A stretch of DNA of 64,000 nt from Spiroplasma endosymbiont of Nebria brevicollis (GTDB lineage Bacteria; Bacillota_I; Bacilli_A; Mycoplasmatales; VBWQ01). The notes under the pieces are model-generated. The model searched no databases, had not been told where the DNA came from, and worked only from the letters and a program-made list of their open reading frames with translations. The position numbers and the translations under genes are program-made. The stretch spans positions 930,001 through 994,000 of the forward strand of contig NZ_OZ034986.1 of NCBI RefSeq assembly GCF_964030895.1, in the 5' to 3' direction. Positions 21,276 to 31,205 of this stretch are shown here, piece after piece. Each line of letters starts with the position of its first letter. Within the stretch, counting starts at the first letter, position 1.

Positions 21276-21761
21276 ATGACAACTATTAATTTAGAATTAA
21301 AAAGTAAAATTAAAGAAACAGATAAAGGTATATTATTAGAAATTGGTGAATATGAAACATGATTTTCTATTCAATATACTAATATTGATAATAAAAATAA
21401 AAAAATATTAATAAAAATTTTTGAAGATTGAGATTATAAATTAGGTAAAAAATCTATTATAAATGATATTTCTACTATTAAAGGTAGTGAAATTTTAAAA
21501 TATATAAAAAATATTCCAAATGTTACTGCTAATGAAAATGAATTAATATCTTGTGAATTTTATAAAAAATATAATGGTTATTATATTGGACAAATAAAAA
21601 ATGAAGAATGTTTTAAATATAATATTACCTGAGAAAAAGATAGAAAAAGTTTTAAAATAAATAATCCATATAATCATAATGATTTAGTAATAAATTATAT
21701 AGTAACATCATTAAAAGATTTAGTAACTCATAATAATAAAATATTTTATTTAAAATATTAA
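21276..21761 (+). CDS. P1 early protein 1, unknown
   Basis: 161 aa, ribosome site AGAAAGGAA. First gene of the early operon. The C-terminal 75 or so residues (FYKKYNGYYIGQIKNEECFK onward) are identical to P2's protein at 29,995, while the N-terminal half is unrelated in sequence apart from an ETDxG...EIGEY-like opening. Two-module structure suggests a variable N-domain on a constant C-domain. No known motif. Confidence 0.75.
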
Positions 21762-21778
21762 GAAAGGAATTAATATAA

Positions 21779-21898
21779 ATGCTTAATTGAAATATTATTA
21801 CTCATAACTGTGATATTTGTTATAAAAAATCTTCATTTGCTAATAGAACATGTAATAACTGTTTTTATAAATTAATAGGTAAAAATAATGAAATGTAA
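21779..21898 (+). CDS. Small zinc-ribbon protein, 39 aa
   Basis: MLNWNIITHNCDICYKK...RTCNNCFYKL carries two CxxC pairs that would bind one Zn. Ribosome site AAAGGAAT. Its last codons overlap the next start (ATG 21888). An identical gene is at 30,501. Probably a small DNA/RNA-binding or adaptor protein; role unknown. Confidence 0.7.
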
Positions 21899-22061
21899 AT
21901 TACATAATAAAAAATATATTTGAATTAGTGAAATAGATAATTCTTATTATTGTAATAAATGTATTAATAATATGATTGAAGAAGATATATATTTAACAAG
22001 TGATAACTATTATAGTTTATATAACTATTATATTAATGAATTACAATTAGAAAATTTTTAA
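21888..22061 (+). CDS. Small Cys-rich protein, 57 aa
   Basis: MKCKLHNKKYIWISEIDNSYYCNKCINNMIEED has a CxxH and a CxxC pair, a likely Zn site. The acidic, Tyr-rich tail ends ELQLENF. Overlaps the preceding gene by 11 bp. It is the same as 30,610 in P2 with one substitution (Y to D). Confidence 0.7.
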
Positions 22062-22074
22062 AGGAGAAAAGATA

Positions 22075-22281
22075 ATGAATCAATTAGAATTACAAAATGC
22101 AAGAAAATTAATAGATAAATTTGAAGAATTACAAGAAGAATTTAATAGTAAATATGAAGAATTAGAATTTGAAATTGATAATGATGGTGATTTAAAAATT
22201 ATGAAAGATTATTTTTCATATGAAAAAATAAATAAATTAGAACAAGTAATTATTCATTATAAAAAAATTATTAAAGGTTAA
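22075..22281 (+). CDS. Small acidic coiled-coil protein, 68 aa
   Basis: AGGAG ribosome site 7 bp before ATG. Residues 5-35 (ARKLIDKFEELQEEFNSKYE) form a likely coiled coil, followed by EFEIDNDGDLK and a basic end. Identical to 30,797 in P2. Function unknown. Confidence 0.7.
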   Translation: MNQLELQNARKLIDKFEELQEEFNSKYEELEFEIDNDGDLKIMKDYFSYEKINKLEQVIIHYKKIIKG

Positions 22282-22295
22282 AGGAGAAAAATAAT

Positions 22296-22481
22296 ATGCA
22301 ATATAATTATTTATTAAAATATAAAGTAAATTATACTAATAAAAGAAAACAAAAAATATTTTCTACAATTGAAAATGCTATTAATTTTCATGAAAATTAT
22401 AAACATCATATATTAGAAAATGCTTATATTGAACATTATGAAATATTAGTAATGGAATTAGATATTAAAGGAGTTGAATAA
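22296..22481 (+). CDS. Small early protein, 61 aa
   Basis: MQYNYLLKYKVNYTNKRKQK..., with AGGAGAAAA ribosome site. A basic strand-rich N-half and helical C-half ending MELDIKGVE; reminiscent of small single-domain DNA-associated phage proteins, but no family recognised. The P2 copy (31,018) differs by one residue. Confidence 0.65.
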   Translation: MQYNYLLKYKVNYTNKRKQKIFSTIENAINFHENYKHHILENAYIEHYEILVMELDIKGVE

Positions 22482-22483
22482 TA

Positions 22484-22642
22484 ATGCCAGCACATAAGAA
22501 AAATCAAGAAGATTTAATTATTAAACAAATTCATATTTGAGTTAATAAAACTGATTATTATAAATTAAAAATAATTTGTGTAGAAAAAGATATTACAATT
22601 AATAAATTTGTAAGGAATTTAATTAAAAATGCAATTGAATAA
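22484..22642 (+). CDS. Ribbon-helix-helix DNA-binding protein
   Basis: 52 aa, MPAHKKNQEDLI..., then strand QIHIWVNKTDYYKLKIICVE and helix ITINKFVRNLIKNAIE: the strand-helix-helix order of CopG/Arc-type repressors. It probably autoregulates the early operon (inference). Its end overlaps the nuclease start by 14 bp. The P2 version (31,206) shares the fold but has a different middle. Confidence 0.65.
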
Positions 22643-23291
22643 TAATTTAATTTTTAAAAAAGATACACATCAATATTTTATTAAAAATAAAGAATTAATT
22701 TCAGTTTCTAAAATTATTCAATATTATTTATATGAAGATAAAAATCCTTATGAAAATATACCTTTTGATAGATTAGAAAATGCTAGATTAAGAGGAGAAA
22801 CTGTTCATAAAGTAGCAGAATTATATTTTAAAAATATAAATATTAATAATATAAAAGATAAATTATTAAATAATATTCAACATTTATTTAATAAAAATTA
22901 TTTACAATATTGTGAAAATTTATTAAATAATTTACAAGAATTTAAAGTAAATACTAAATATATATGTGAACAAGTATTTACTTATGATATTATTGCTGGA
23001 ACACCAGATTTAATTTATAAAGAAAATAATTTATATACAATAATTGATTTTAAAACATTATCAAATATGTATAAAGAAAATAAAGAAAAATCAATATTAC
23101 AATTAACCGCTTATTATTGAATATTAAAAAATAATGGTTTTAATTTATCAAATACACATTATATTTATTGAATTCAAAAAGATAATGTAGAAAAAATATT
23201 AGTAGAAATAACAGATGAATTAGTATATGAATGAGAAATGGCAATTGCACTTTGAAAGGAAGATAAACATGGCAAATGAGTTAGTAATTAA
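22629..23291 (+). CDS. PD-(D/E)XK exonuclease (RecB/Cas4-like)
   Basis: 220 aa. Shows the nuclease core: RGETVHKVAELYF helix near residue 58, AGTPDLIYKENN (catalytic Asp) and YTIIDFKTL (D-x-K) near 128-142, then ILQLTAYYW (Gln motif). This order is typical of RecB-type nucleases in phage recombination modules. It overlaps the recT gene by 23 bp, so the two should be a coupled pair: nuclease exposes single strands, RecT anneals them. The C-terminus differs from P2 where the reading runs into recT. Confidence 0.82.
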
Positions 23292-24108
23292 ACATATTAA
23301 TAATGGTAATGTAGAAAAATATATTAAAAATAAAGGAATTATTAATAATTTAGAAATACAAAAATTTAAAAGTAATGTATTAGCAATTTCAAATCAATAT
23401 GGTTTAGATAAAGCACATCCAGAAACTATTATTAATAGTTGTTATCAAGCAGTATTATTAAATTTACCATTAGAAAAAAACTTTGGTTATTGTTATGTTG
23501 TACCTTATTGAGATAGTAATACTAAAGTAAATAATGCTCAATTTCAAATGGGATATAAAGGTTATATTCAATTATCATTACGTAGTCAACAATATAAAGA
23601 AATTAATGTAAGTGATGTTAGATTAACAGAAATGGAAAAAGTAGATAGACTTAAAGGTATTGAATTTAATTGAATACAAAATGATTTAGAAAGATTAAAA
23701 CAACCTATTATTGGTTATGTAGCATATTTTAAATTAGTAAATGGTTTTGAAAAAACTTTATATATGTCAAAAGAACAAATAGAAAAACATTTTTTAAAAT
23801 ATTCAAAAACTTATGCAAAAAATAAAGAATTTATTGTTAGTGATTTTGATAGTATGGCATTAAAAACTGTACTTACTCAATTATTAAGAAAATGAGGAAT
23901 TATGAGTACTGAAATGCAAACAGCGTATGAAAGTGACCAAGCAATTATTACTGAAACTGAAAAAATATATATTGATAATCCAAATAATGATAATAAAGAA
24001 ATTAAATTAAAATCTATTGAAGAACCAAAAGAAGAAATAAATATTAATTATGAACAAATACAAACTAATATTGATAATTTAGATAAGGTAGTATTTAGTA
24101 ATGAATAA
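23269..24108 (+). CDS. recT: RecT-family single-strand annealing protein
   Basis: 279 aa. The RecT core is clear: INSCYQAVLLNLPLEKNFGYCYVVPYW near residues 60-85, FQMGYKGYIQLSLRSQQYKEI near 95-115, VGY-type VAYFKL, and DSMALKTVLTQLLRKWG near 200. It anneals ssDNA for phage recombination. The C-terminal 57 residues (NPNNDNKEIKLKSIEEPKEE...) are acidic and identical in P2 and P3, although the cores differ. The end overlaps the resolvase start by 8 bp. Confidence 0.88.
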
Positions 24109-24631
24109 TTATTTACTTTCAATAGATCCAAGTATGAAAAATACTGGTTTTACATTATGAGAAAATAAAATACCAATATTAATAACTAGTCTTAATTTTT
24201 CTAAAAAAGATTATCATTATTTTACTGATTTTATTAATATAGTTTTTCTACAATGTCAAACTAATAATTTAGGTTTAATTGATGATAAAACAGATTATAG
24301 TTTATATTTAGTAATTGAACGTGGGATATTTAATCCAAAATTTGGTAAAGGTAAAGAAACATTAGACCATTTACGTGGTTTTATTACTGGACAATTTAAT
24401 AAATTATTAACTAAAGATATGTTAGTTAATAGTAGTGAATGAAGAAAATGATATCAAAGTTTAGATGAAATTAAATATAATTGAAATTATAAACCTTGAA
24501 CTAAAGAATTATCAATTGAACTTTCTCAATTCATGATTAAGAACCATAATTGAAATATTAAAATTAAAGACCATGACCAAGCAGAAAGTTTATTAATTGG
24601 TTGATATTATTTAAATAAGGAAGTGAAATAA
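24101..24631 (+). CDS. RuvC-like Holliday-junction resolvase
   Basis: 176 aa. RNase-H-like acidic residues appear in order: YLLSIDPSMKNTGFTLWE (first Asp), YLVIERGIFNPKFGKGKETL (Glu), and KDHDQAESLLIGWYYL (final Asp cluster). These fit RuvC-type resolvases carried by phages. It lies after recT in the recombination module. Seven TGA-Trp codons. The stretch at residues 22-75 differs from P2 but resembles P3. Confidence 0.8.
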
Positions 24632-24753
24632 TGTCTTGATGAGAAATTTTATTAATTATAAATTTTACAATAATAGCATTAACAAATTTAGGTTGTTTTA
24701 TAATTTTATTAATTGATTTATTAAAGGAAAAAAGAAAATGAAAACTAAATTAA
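24631..24753 (+). CDS. Single-span membrane peptide, 40 aa
   Basis: MSWWEILLIINFTIIALTNL... One hydrophobic helix (residues 5-30) and a basic tail LLKEKRKWKLN. TAATG overlap with the resolvase and overlap with the next gene. Present in all three prophages (33,303; 61,811). Function unknown. Confidence 0.65.
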
Positions 24754-24913
24754 AATGTATTTGTAAAGATTGTAATAAAAAATTATTAATTAAATTACAA
24801 TCTACAGATTTAGAAAATACTTCTATTCAATTTTTTAAAATGTGTAAAAACATCAATTAGATTTTAATAATAAAGTAAAAGAAATAAAAGAATATTATAA
24901 AAATAAGGAGTAA
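24738..24913 (+). pseudogene. Zinc-ribbon protein, frameshifted in P1
   Basis: MKTKLKCICKDCNKKLLIKL... carries CxCxxC and a later MCK. P2 reads MCKKHQLDFNNK from a run of six A; P1 has five (24,846-24,850), so translation stops at 24,858-24,860 after 40 codons. The original frame would end at 24,911-24,913. Intact copies: 33,410 and 61,633. Confidence 0.7.
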
Positions 24914-24956
24914 ATAATGACCAAATTATCTATATTTAGTATAGAAAATATGATAT

Positions 24957-25053
24957 AATTAAATAAAGAGAAGTTAAACTCGTTCCTAATTATAACTTCT
25001 CTTTATTTAATTTATAATAATATTATTAACTAATAAAAAAATGGGAATGAGTT
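24957..25053 (+). promoter_or_regulatory. Long hairpin with loop complementary to the DUF3800 leader
   Basis: A 20-bp perfect stem (24,957-24,976 with 24,993-25,012; AATTAAATAAAGAGAAGTTA) closes a 16-nt loop containing AACTCGTTCC. Downstream GGAATGAGTT at 25,044-25,053, 7 bases before the DUF3800 ATG, is complementary to that loop (10 pairs, one G-U). A TATAAT at 24,954-24,959 just precedes the stem. The element could be a pseudoknot that hides the ribosome site, or a terminator for the early operon. Confidence 0.55.
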
Positions 25054-25060
25054 TTTATTT

Positions 25061-25778
25061 ATGAATAATAATACAAAAAATGAATATTGAATATTTATTG
25101 ATGATAGTGGTAATATTGAATTAACAGATAAAAGTAATTACTTTATCTATTCAGCACTTCTTTTTAGTGATAAAAAAGACATTAAGGAATTTAGAATTAA
25201 TTTCGAAAAAACACTAATTTCATTATTTGGTAACAATAATGAAGTAAAAGGCGCAGATAGAATACCAAAAGATAAAAGAAATAAAATTCATAACTGTATA
25301 ATAAACAGTAATTGTAAATTATTTTTAGTAGTTATTAATAAAAATAATTCATATACATTAGAAATACTAGAAACACAATATAAAAATTTATTAGAACTTA
25401 GCGATAAAAGTAAAAAATCAATAAGAACACTGAAAAAATATAAAAAAAAATGAATATGGAAGACACAAAACTTATTTTATTGGTCAATTAATCGCACTTA
25501 TAAAACTAAAAGAGTTATATTATAGAGATACAAAAATAAATATTATAAGTGATAAAGAATACTTATGATTTACCGATAATTATGAAACTATGGAATCATA
25601 TTTAAAATATGGACAGAAATATTTACGTTTATTTGAGTGTGAATTTAGTTTTAAAATGGAAGATTCAAAAAAAGATTATTGTTTACAAGGAGCAGATTTT
25701 CTAGCTTATTCTGTAGGGAGAGCATATAATGAAAACGATGAAAAGTTTTTTAAATATATAAATGATAAAAAACTATAA
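25061..25778 (+). pseudogene. DUF3800 protein, frameshifted; P1 cargo gene
   Basis: ATG 25061 opens NEYWIFIDDSGNIEL, the N-terminal FIDDSGN acidic motif of DUF3800 (RNase-H-like fold). ADRIPKDKRN follows. A run of nine A at 25,442-25,450 shifts the frame. The second frame reads YGRHKTYFIGQLIALIKLKE and ends with LQGADFLAYSVGRAYNE, the conserved C-terminal QGADxxAY motif. One base corrects the whole gene to about 238 aa. DUF3800 proteins are often found in mobile elements and defence loci. The slot holds a different gene in P3. Slippage in the A-run or a true mutation are both possible. Confidence 0.75.
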
Positions 25779-25843
25779 ATTTTAAAGAATTACCTTTTAA
25801 AGTAAAAGAAGCAGAAATTGAAGTAGCAGTGAAAACAAATCAA

Positions 25844-25871
25844 TTGACAAATAATTAAATAATGTTATTAT
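25844..25871 (+). promoter_or_regulatory. Consensus promoter for a small RNA
   Basis: TTGACA (25,844-25,849), 16-bp spacer, TATTAT (25,866-25,871). The expected start is near 25,878. No ORF follows before the T-run at 25,937, so the product should be a short RNA. Confidence 0.6.
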
Positions 25872-25877
25872 TTAATT

Positions 25878-25943
25878 ATAAAGATGGCCATAGGACTTTG
25901 TCCCATATTGGTAAGAGCGTAAGTTCGCTTCCCATCTTTTTTC
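25878..25943 (+). ncRNA. Candidate structured small RNA, about 65 nt
   Basis: The ends pair as AAAGATGG (25,880-25,887) with CCATCTTT (25,932-25,939). Inside are GGAC-ttt-GTCC (25,893-25,903) and AGCG-taagtt-CGCT (25,916-25,929), giving a Y-shaped fold that runs into TTTTTT. GC content is far above the surroundings. Words TTGGTAAGAGCG and GTTCG recall tRNA D and T arms, but no anticodon arm is present. It lies in the cargo slot of P1 just after DUF3800. It may be a regulatory RNA, a decayed tRNA, or an unusual branched terminator. Confidence 0.55.
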
Positions 25944-25953
25944 TTTTATATAA

Positions 25954-25981
25954 AAAAAGTTACCAGAAATGGTAACTTTTT
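25954..25981. terminator. Bidirectional terminator between early and late regions (P1)
   Basis: AAAAAGTTACC-agaaat-GGTAACTTTTT, an 11-bp perfect stem with T-runs on both strands, between convergent transcripts. Matching hairpins are at 39,659 (P2) and 60,966 (P3). Confidence 0.85.
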
Positions 25982-26050
25982 AACCTTAAATTTAATCTAT
26001 CAAAACTGCTAAGAAAAAATAAATAGATTAATTATATTATACATTAATAT

Positions 26051-26335
26051 TTAAGATTGTGAGGGAATATTATTTTGTTTAGGTTTTAAATAAATTATTG
26101 TTAATATTAATGAAAAGAAGATACTAAATGATAAAAGTACAATTGAAATATAAAATTGTACTATAAAACCAATATAATTATTATAATTAGGTTTTTGATT
26201 TACACCATATGACGCATATTTTCATGAAAAGGCCATTATTAAAAACCCGATAGCAAGACCAAAAGAATAAAATATGAAGGCTTTAATATATTTTTTACTA
26301 ATAATTTTATCGAGAAATTTTTCTATTATTTTCAT
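26051..26335 (-). CDS. Small two-span membrane protein of P1 late end
   Basis: 94 aa, ATG 26335 after AAAAAGGAG. Two hydrophobic helices (about residues 17-37 and 56-80) with a short loop, basic N-terminus, and C-terminal NNIPSQS. P2 has an unrelated two-span protein ending NILPQSN at the same spot, and P3 keeps IPPQS in its 3' sequence. Candidates are holin or superinfection-exclusion protein; neither can be shown. Confidence 0.7.
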
Positions 26336-26395
26336 AATTTTCTCCTTTTTAAATACTTCTTTGTTACGTTCTAAGTATAACAACAAAAAATAAAT

Positions 26396-29101
26396 TTATC
26401 TAGGATTTAACACTATTTTAGATATAATTAATTTATAATTAATTATACTTCTTGATAAAGAATAATAAAAATCAGTGTACCTATATGGTTTATCATGTCA
26501 AACAAGTTGGATTTGATTTGTTATAGGAAACATTTGTATTTTTCATTTAAATTCTTTAGTTGAATTATCATAAAAACCTAAATAAGTATGTTTAATATCA
26601 TTAGCATTTGTTGAAAAATTATATCCTCACATATAACCATATAATTCATCACTAGAAATTTCATATAAATTATTAATATTACTTGGAATAGCAGATATTG
26701 TAGCTTTACCTTTATATGATTTTAGTTGTATTATTGATTGACTATCATCTTTAATTTCATAATTTTCAAATATTTTTAATTTATTTTCTTTTGTATAATA
26801 GAATAGTTCACTTAATAAATAAGATTTCATTAATAATTCTTGCTTTTTATTTGATTTAAAATTTTCACCAGTATTTAAATTATTAAATGGTTTAGTTGAT
26901 GTTGAACTTCACTCATCTGTTTCATATTCATAACTTAAGTATACATCTATACTTTTATAATATCTTTTTAAATCATTAAAAGTATTAATTAATAATGTAG
27001 GGTCTAAATAATCTTTAAAATTAATATCTATTTCTAAGGGTTTAATTAATGATAAATTTTTTTCTATTCACTTATTATTGGAATATAATATGTCTGCGTT
27101 TTCTCCTTTATATAAAGTATCTCAGTGTTGTAATGTAATATCAACAGTTGAATTTTTTGGAATAATAACTATTTGTTTTGCTATATTTTGTGGACTTGGT
27201 GGTAAGATATTTGCTGGATAATTAAATGTAGTTTCTTCAGTTTCTTTATATTCATCATGATTTAATTTATATAAAGTAGTTCAATTAAAAGCATTACTAG
27301 TTAATGCTCCTTTATTTTTATATCTAAATTGTGCTATTGAAAGTTCATTATAATCACCTTGATAAGTAAATGGATTATCACTATAAAATGTATGTCTTTC
27401 TTCACCTTGATGTAATGATTGAGTTACAATTGTATCAATAATATAAGCATAATTAGAACCATCACTAACACCATTACTTGTTGGATTTCATTGCATTTCT
27501 GTGTCTAAGTTAGTTAATGGACTTGCTATATCTAAAAATTCAGTATCTTCTGCTAAAATATAAACTTTATTATTTTTCTTTTGTGATAAATCAACTGTAC
27601 TTATTTGTTCTTTTGTTTTTAATTTATGACCAGTTTTAGGGTCTCATGGATATACTGATATTCTATCAGTTAATTTCATAGTCATAGCAGTTGTAGAAAC
27701 ATTAGCACCTAATAATTTACCAATAGCAAAAGCATTTAATGGAATTAAACCACCATTACCAATAATATTTTCTAAATTATTTGTAAAAAATGCTGACATA
27801 AAACCATTAAAATATAACATTTTTTTATATTGTTGATTATTTTGATTAATAATAAAACCAATTGGAATACCTAAACTTAAAACATTTAATAATTTATCAA
27901 TTAATGGTATATCACTTAAAGCAAAAGGTAATCATTGTACACTATCATAAGGCATTTGTATTAAACTACTAAATACTACTGAATTAAAATTTAATATAGC
28001 ACTCATATATTTTTGACTTATTTTTGAATAATCTACAGTTGGTGAACCAATAATTAAATTAGTATCTGGGTCTTTATATTTAAAATTACTAGACATATCT
28101 ACATTATAATTACCAGAGATATTATTAATATTTCATTCACTATCTCAAAAGAATTTAGCTTCTCCAATTGCTGTACCATTACTATTAGTTGCTTTTGTTT
28201 TATCAAATGCTAACATACCTTTAAAATCTTTTGTAACAAATAAATTTGCTTGTAAATTTAAACTAGTTGATAATCATTCTTTTCAATTTTTAAAATTAAG
28301 ATATCCAGTAGGTTTTGCATCCATTAAATTATAAAATGTAGTTTCTGGATGACTACTAGTAGTTATTTTATCATTAATACCTGCTAATAAACCACCATTA
28401 TTTTTAACTGATGTACTTGAATGGTCATTATTACCAGCAATAAATAATCTTCTTGAAGCAAATACTTTTTGTTCAAATATTTCATTATTATTAATTTGAT
28501 TAGGTGCTTGACCTTGTATTATAGGTCTACCATAATAATAACAACTAGATAATAATTCTAAACCATAAGATTGTCTATGACTATATCTAACTCCAATATC
28601 ACGCATTAAAGTACGATTTAACGTTACTAAACTATTTTGAATAGTAGGGAAAGCATAACCACTACCTGGACTTGCATATTGTACATAATCAAGCGTATTT
28701 TGACCACTTGCTACTGCTCTATCATTAACTGAACTAAAAGTTAATACTTGCATACTAAATTCACCATTATAAGGACTATAATAATTAGTTACATTTGAAA
28801 TATATAATAATTGTCTATCTTGATTTTTACCAGTATTACCACCAATATTTTCATTTTTATCATTAAATACACAAAAAAATTGTAAATAATCATCTACTGT
28901 AATTTGTTCTTCAAACATAACTAATATATATTGTCTTGTTGTAGAAATTGTTTTAAATAATTGATTATTAGGTAAACTACCAAAATCTACACCACTTGTA
29001 TCATCAATTAAATAAGCATTTCAATAATCACCAATTTTATATTGTTTAGTATAATATTGGTCTTGTCCAGTAGTTTTATGAGTAGTTGGGTCTGAGATAC
29101 C
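26396..29101 (-). pseudogene. Tail protein, 5' end removed by insertion of P2
   Basis: Codes for the tail protein from its ...GISDPTTHK region (P2 counterpart GITDPTTHK) to the C-terminus KIVLNPR, stop at 26,396-26,398. About the first 86 codons are missing because P2 begins at 29,102. The body is nearly identical to the 984 aa protein of P2 (36,352). The last ~190 residues differ from both other copies, with shared islands such as DPTLLINTFNDL and EFKWKIQ (P3). Confidence 0.8.
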
Positions 29102-29178
29102 GGCCGTATAAAAAATAGGTATAGATTTAATAAAAATATAAATGAGAGATAATACTCTCATTTTTAATTGTTAAATTA
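29102..29178 (+). repeat. P2 terminal sequence (right-end type) with hairpin
   Basis: GGCCGTATAAAAAATAGGTA, then the same 55 or so bases as at 20,918, including AAATGAGAG-ataata-CTCTCATTT (29,140-29,163) and TTTAATTGTTAA. After that, P1 and P2 sequences diverge. Confidence 0.75.
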
Positions 29179-29591
29179 AATAAACTCTCGTAGTTAGTTA
29201 AATTGTGAGTACTTTATGTAAATACTACTACATGAGTATAAAAGAGTAATTTATTAATTTTTATTGAATTGTTATTGTATGTATTTGTCTATTAATTGAA
29301 GTCTCTATATTGAGTTAGTAAAGAATTTTTCAAGATTATGTAATAACCATAAACCCTGTTCTTTAATTATTTTTAAATTATTACACATAAAGGGGGTTAT
29401 ATATTACATACATACCTTATCAATTATATATTAACATAAATTAAATAATTAGTATATATATTTATTTTTTTAGGTCTTGTCACTATCAGTGAACAAGAAC
29501 CTATTTATAAGATTTTTTAAAAAAAGAAAATAAAAAAACAGCAACTGCTTACTAAAAGTAGCAGTGCTGAATAAAAAGAAAGGTTTTTAAA
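29179..29591. promoter_or_regulatory. P2 early leader with two imperfect hairpins
   Basis: No gene. Hairpin TAGGTCTTGTCACT/AGTGAACAAGAACCTA at 29,471-29,503 and hairpin CAGCAACTGCTTACT/AGTAGCAGTGCTG at 29,539-29,569 stand before the first early gene, in the same place as the P1 pair but with different sequence. The shared geometry suggests a conserved control element. GAAAGG ribosome site at about 29,579. Confidence 0.5.
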
Positions 29592-29780
29592 ATGAAACAT
29601 AATTTTACTGTTAAAAGATATTATTGTAATTATTGTGATACTTATAGAATAAAACATTTATTTTATTTTCAAAATATATTTTTACAAGATAAAAATAATA
29701 AAGTTATTTGTATTTATTGTTGAAAATTAAAATTACATTTAAAAGAAATTTGATATGAAAAAAAAGAAAGGAAGTATTAA
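29592..29780 (+). CDS. P2-specific small zinc-finger-like protein
   Basis: 62 aa, MKHNFTVKRYYCNYCDTYR...VICIYCWKLKL: two CxxC pairs 37 residues apart. Ends in TAATG overlap with the next gene. Not present in P1. Role unknown. Confidence 0.65.
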
Positions 29781-29977
29781 TGAGCATTGAAACAATCATA
29801 TTATTAATAATAATAGGAATTTTTGCATGAATAATATTAACAACTCTGGGTTTATTTATGTGTAATGATAATAATGCAATGGGAGTAATAATATTATTTA
29901 TTACTTTAAATCTTATAGGTTTAATATTAGGAATTGCAATTATTTATAATAAAAAGCAAAAAGAAAGTAATAAATAA
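29780..29977 (+). CDS. P2-specific two-span membrane protein
   Basis: 65 aa. Helices TIILLIIIGIFAWIILTTLG and GVIILFITLNLIGLILGIAI flank a short acidic loop (CNDNNA); C-tail KKQKESNK is basic. Early-region position argues against a lysis role; it might modify the host membrane or exclude other phages (inference). Confidence 0.6.
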
Positions 29978-29994
29978 AAAGAAAGGTTTTTAAA

Positions 29995-30483
29995 ATGATA
30001 ATAGAATTTTCACAAGAGCAAATTATTAAAGAAACTGATAATGGTGCAATAATAATTGAATTTGGAGAATATAAAATATCAATTTCTAAATGTTTTATTA
30101 AAAAAAATTCTTTTAATATTGATGAAACACGAATATATTGAGTTTTTAAAGATAATATAAAAAAAGAATTAAATGGTGTGCAATTAAAAGAATTATTAAA
30201 ACAATATATTCAAATTGAAGATTTGAAAGAAAAACCAATAATAAATAATAAAATTATTGAAAAATTAATTACTTTTGAATTTTATAAAAAATATAATGGT
30301 TATTATATTGGACAAATAAAAAATGAAGAATGTTTTAAATATAATATTACCTGAGAAAAAGATAGAAAAAGTTTTAAAATAAATAATCCATATAATCATA
30401 ATGATTTAGTAATAAATTATATAGTAACATCATTAAAAGATTTAGTAACTCATAATAATAAAATATTTTATTTAAAATATTAA
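29995..30483 (+). CDS. P2 early protein 1, unknown (variant N-domain)
   Basis: 162 aa, GAAAGG ribosome site. N-half MIIEFSQEQIIKETDNGA... differs from the P1 protein at 21,276; the C-half from FYKKYNGYYIGQ onward is identical, as is the DNA from about 30,271. This is a sharp mosaic joint inside a gene. Confidence 0.75.
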
Positions 30484-30500
30484 GAAAGGAATTAATATAA

Positions 30501-30620
30501 ATGCTTAATTGAAATATTATTACTCATAACTGTGATATTTGTTATAAAAAATCTTCATTTGCTAATAGAACATGTAATAACTGTTTTTATAAATTAATAG
30601 GTAAAAATAATGAAATGTAA
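30501..30620 (+). CDS. Small zinc-ribbon protein, 39 aa
   Basis: Same sequence as the P1 gene at 21,779: HNCDICYKK and RTCNNCFYK give two CxxC pairs. Overlaps the next start. Confidence 0.7.
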
Positions 30621-30783
30621 ATTACATAATAAAAAATATATTTGAATTAGTGAAATAGATAATTCTTATTATTGTAATAAATGTATTAATAATATGATTG
30701 AAGAAGATATATATTTAACAAGTGATAACTATGATAGTTTATATAACTATTATATTAATGAATTACAATTAGAAAATTTTTAA
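30610..30783 (+). CDS. Small Cys-rich protein, 57 aa
   Basis: P2 copy of 21,888, differing by one residue (TSDNYDSLYN). CxxH and CxxC pairs near the N-terminus. Confidence 0.7.
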
Positions 30784-30796
30784 AGGAGAAAAGATA

Positions 30797-31003
30797 ATGA
30801 ATCAATTAGAATTACAAAATGCAAGAAAATTAATAGATAAATTTGAAGAATTACAAGAAGAATTTAATAGTAAATATGAAGAATTAGAATTTGAAATTGA
30901 TAATGATGGTGATTTAAAAATTATGAAAGATTATTTTTCATATGAAAAAATAAATAAATTAGAACAAGTAATTATTCATTATAAAAAAATTATTAAAGGT
31001 TAA
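30797..31003 (+). CDS. Small acidic coiled-coil protein, 68 aa
   Basis: Identical to the P1 protein at 22,075; AGGAG ribosome site; helical Glu/Lys-rich N-half. Confidence 0.7.
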   Translation: MNQLELQNARKLIDKFEELQEEFNSKYEELEFEIDNDGDLKIMKDYFSYEKINKLEQVIIHYKKIIKG

Positions 31004-31017
31004 AGGAGAAAAATAAT

Positions 31018-31203
31018 ATGCAATATAATTATTTATTAAAATATAAAGTAAATTATACTAATAAAAGAAAACAAAAAATATTTTCTACAATTGAAAATGC
31101 TATTAATTTTCATAAAAATTATAAACATCATATATTAGAAAATGCTTATATTGAACATTATGAAATATTAGTAATGGAATTAGATATTAAAGGAGTTGAA
31201 TAA
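31018..31203 (+). CDS. Small early protein, 61 aa
   Basis: P2 copy of 22,296 with one change (NFHKNYK for NFHENYK). Unknown function. Confidence 0.65.
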   Translation: MQYNYLLKYKVNYTNKRKQKIFSTIENAINFHKNYKHHILENAYIEHYEILVMELDIKGVE

Positions 31204-31205
31204 TA

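Larger units (their letters stand above)
20898..29101 (-). mobile_element. Prophage P1, partial (early end plus part of late region)
   Basis: Begins at terminal sequence GGGCGTATCCAAAATAGG inside a DHH gene. It carries the early operon (+), a cargo slot, and, convergent, the small membrane protein and tail gene (-). It is cut within the tail gene at 29,101, where P2 starts. Relative to P3 it is in the opposite orientation. Its remaining late genes, transposase and other end would lie beyond 64,000 if the nesting model holds. Confidence 0.75.

Noticed and set aside
25878..25943. Functional tRNA
   Set aside because: Only two internal hairpins and no anticodon arm; length of about 65 nt with an 8-bp closing stem does not fold as a standard cloverleaf.
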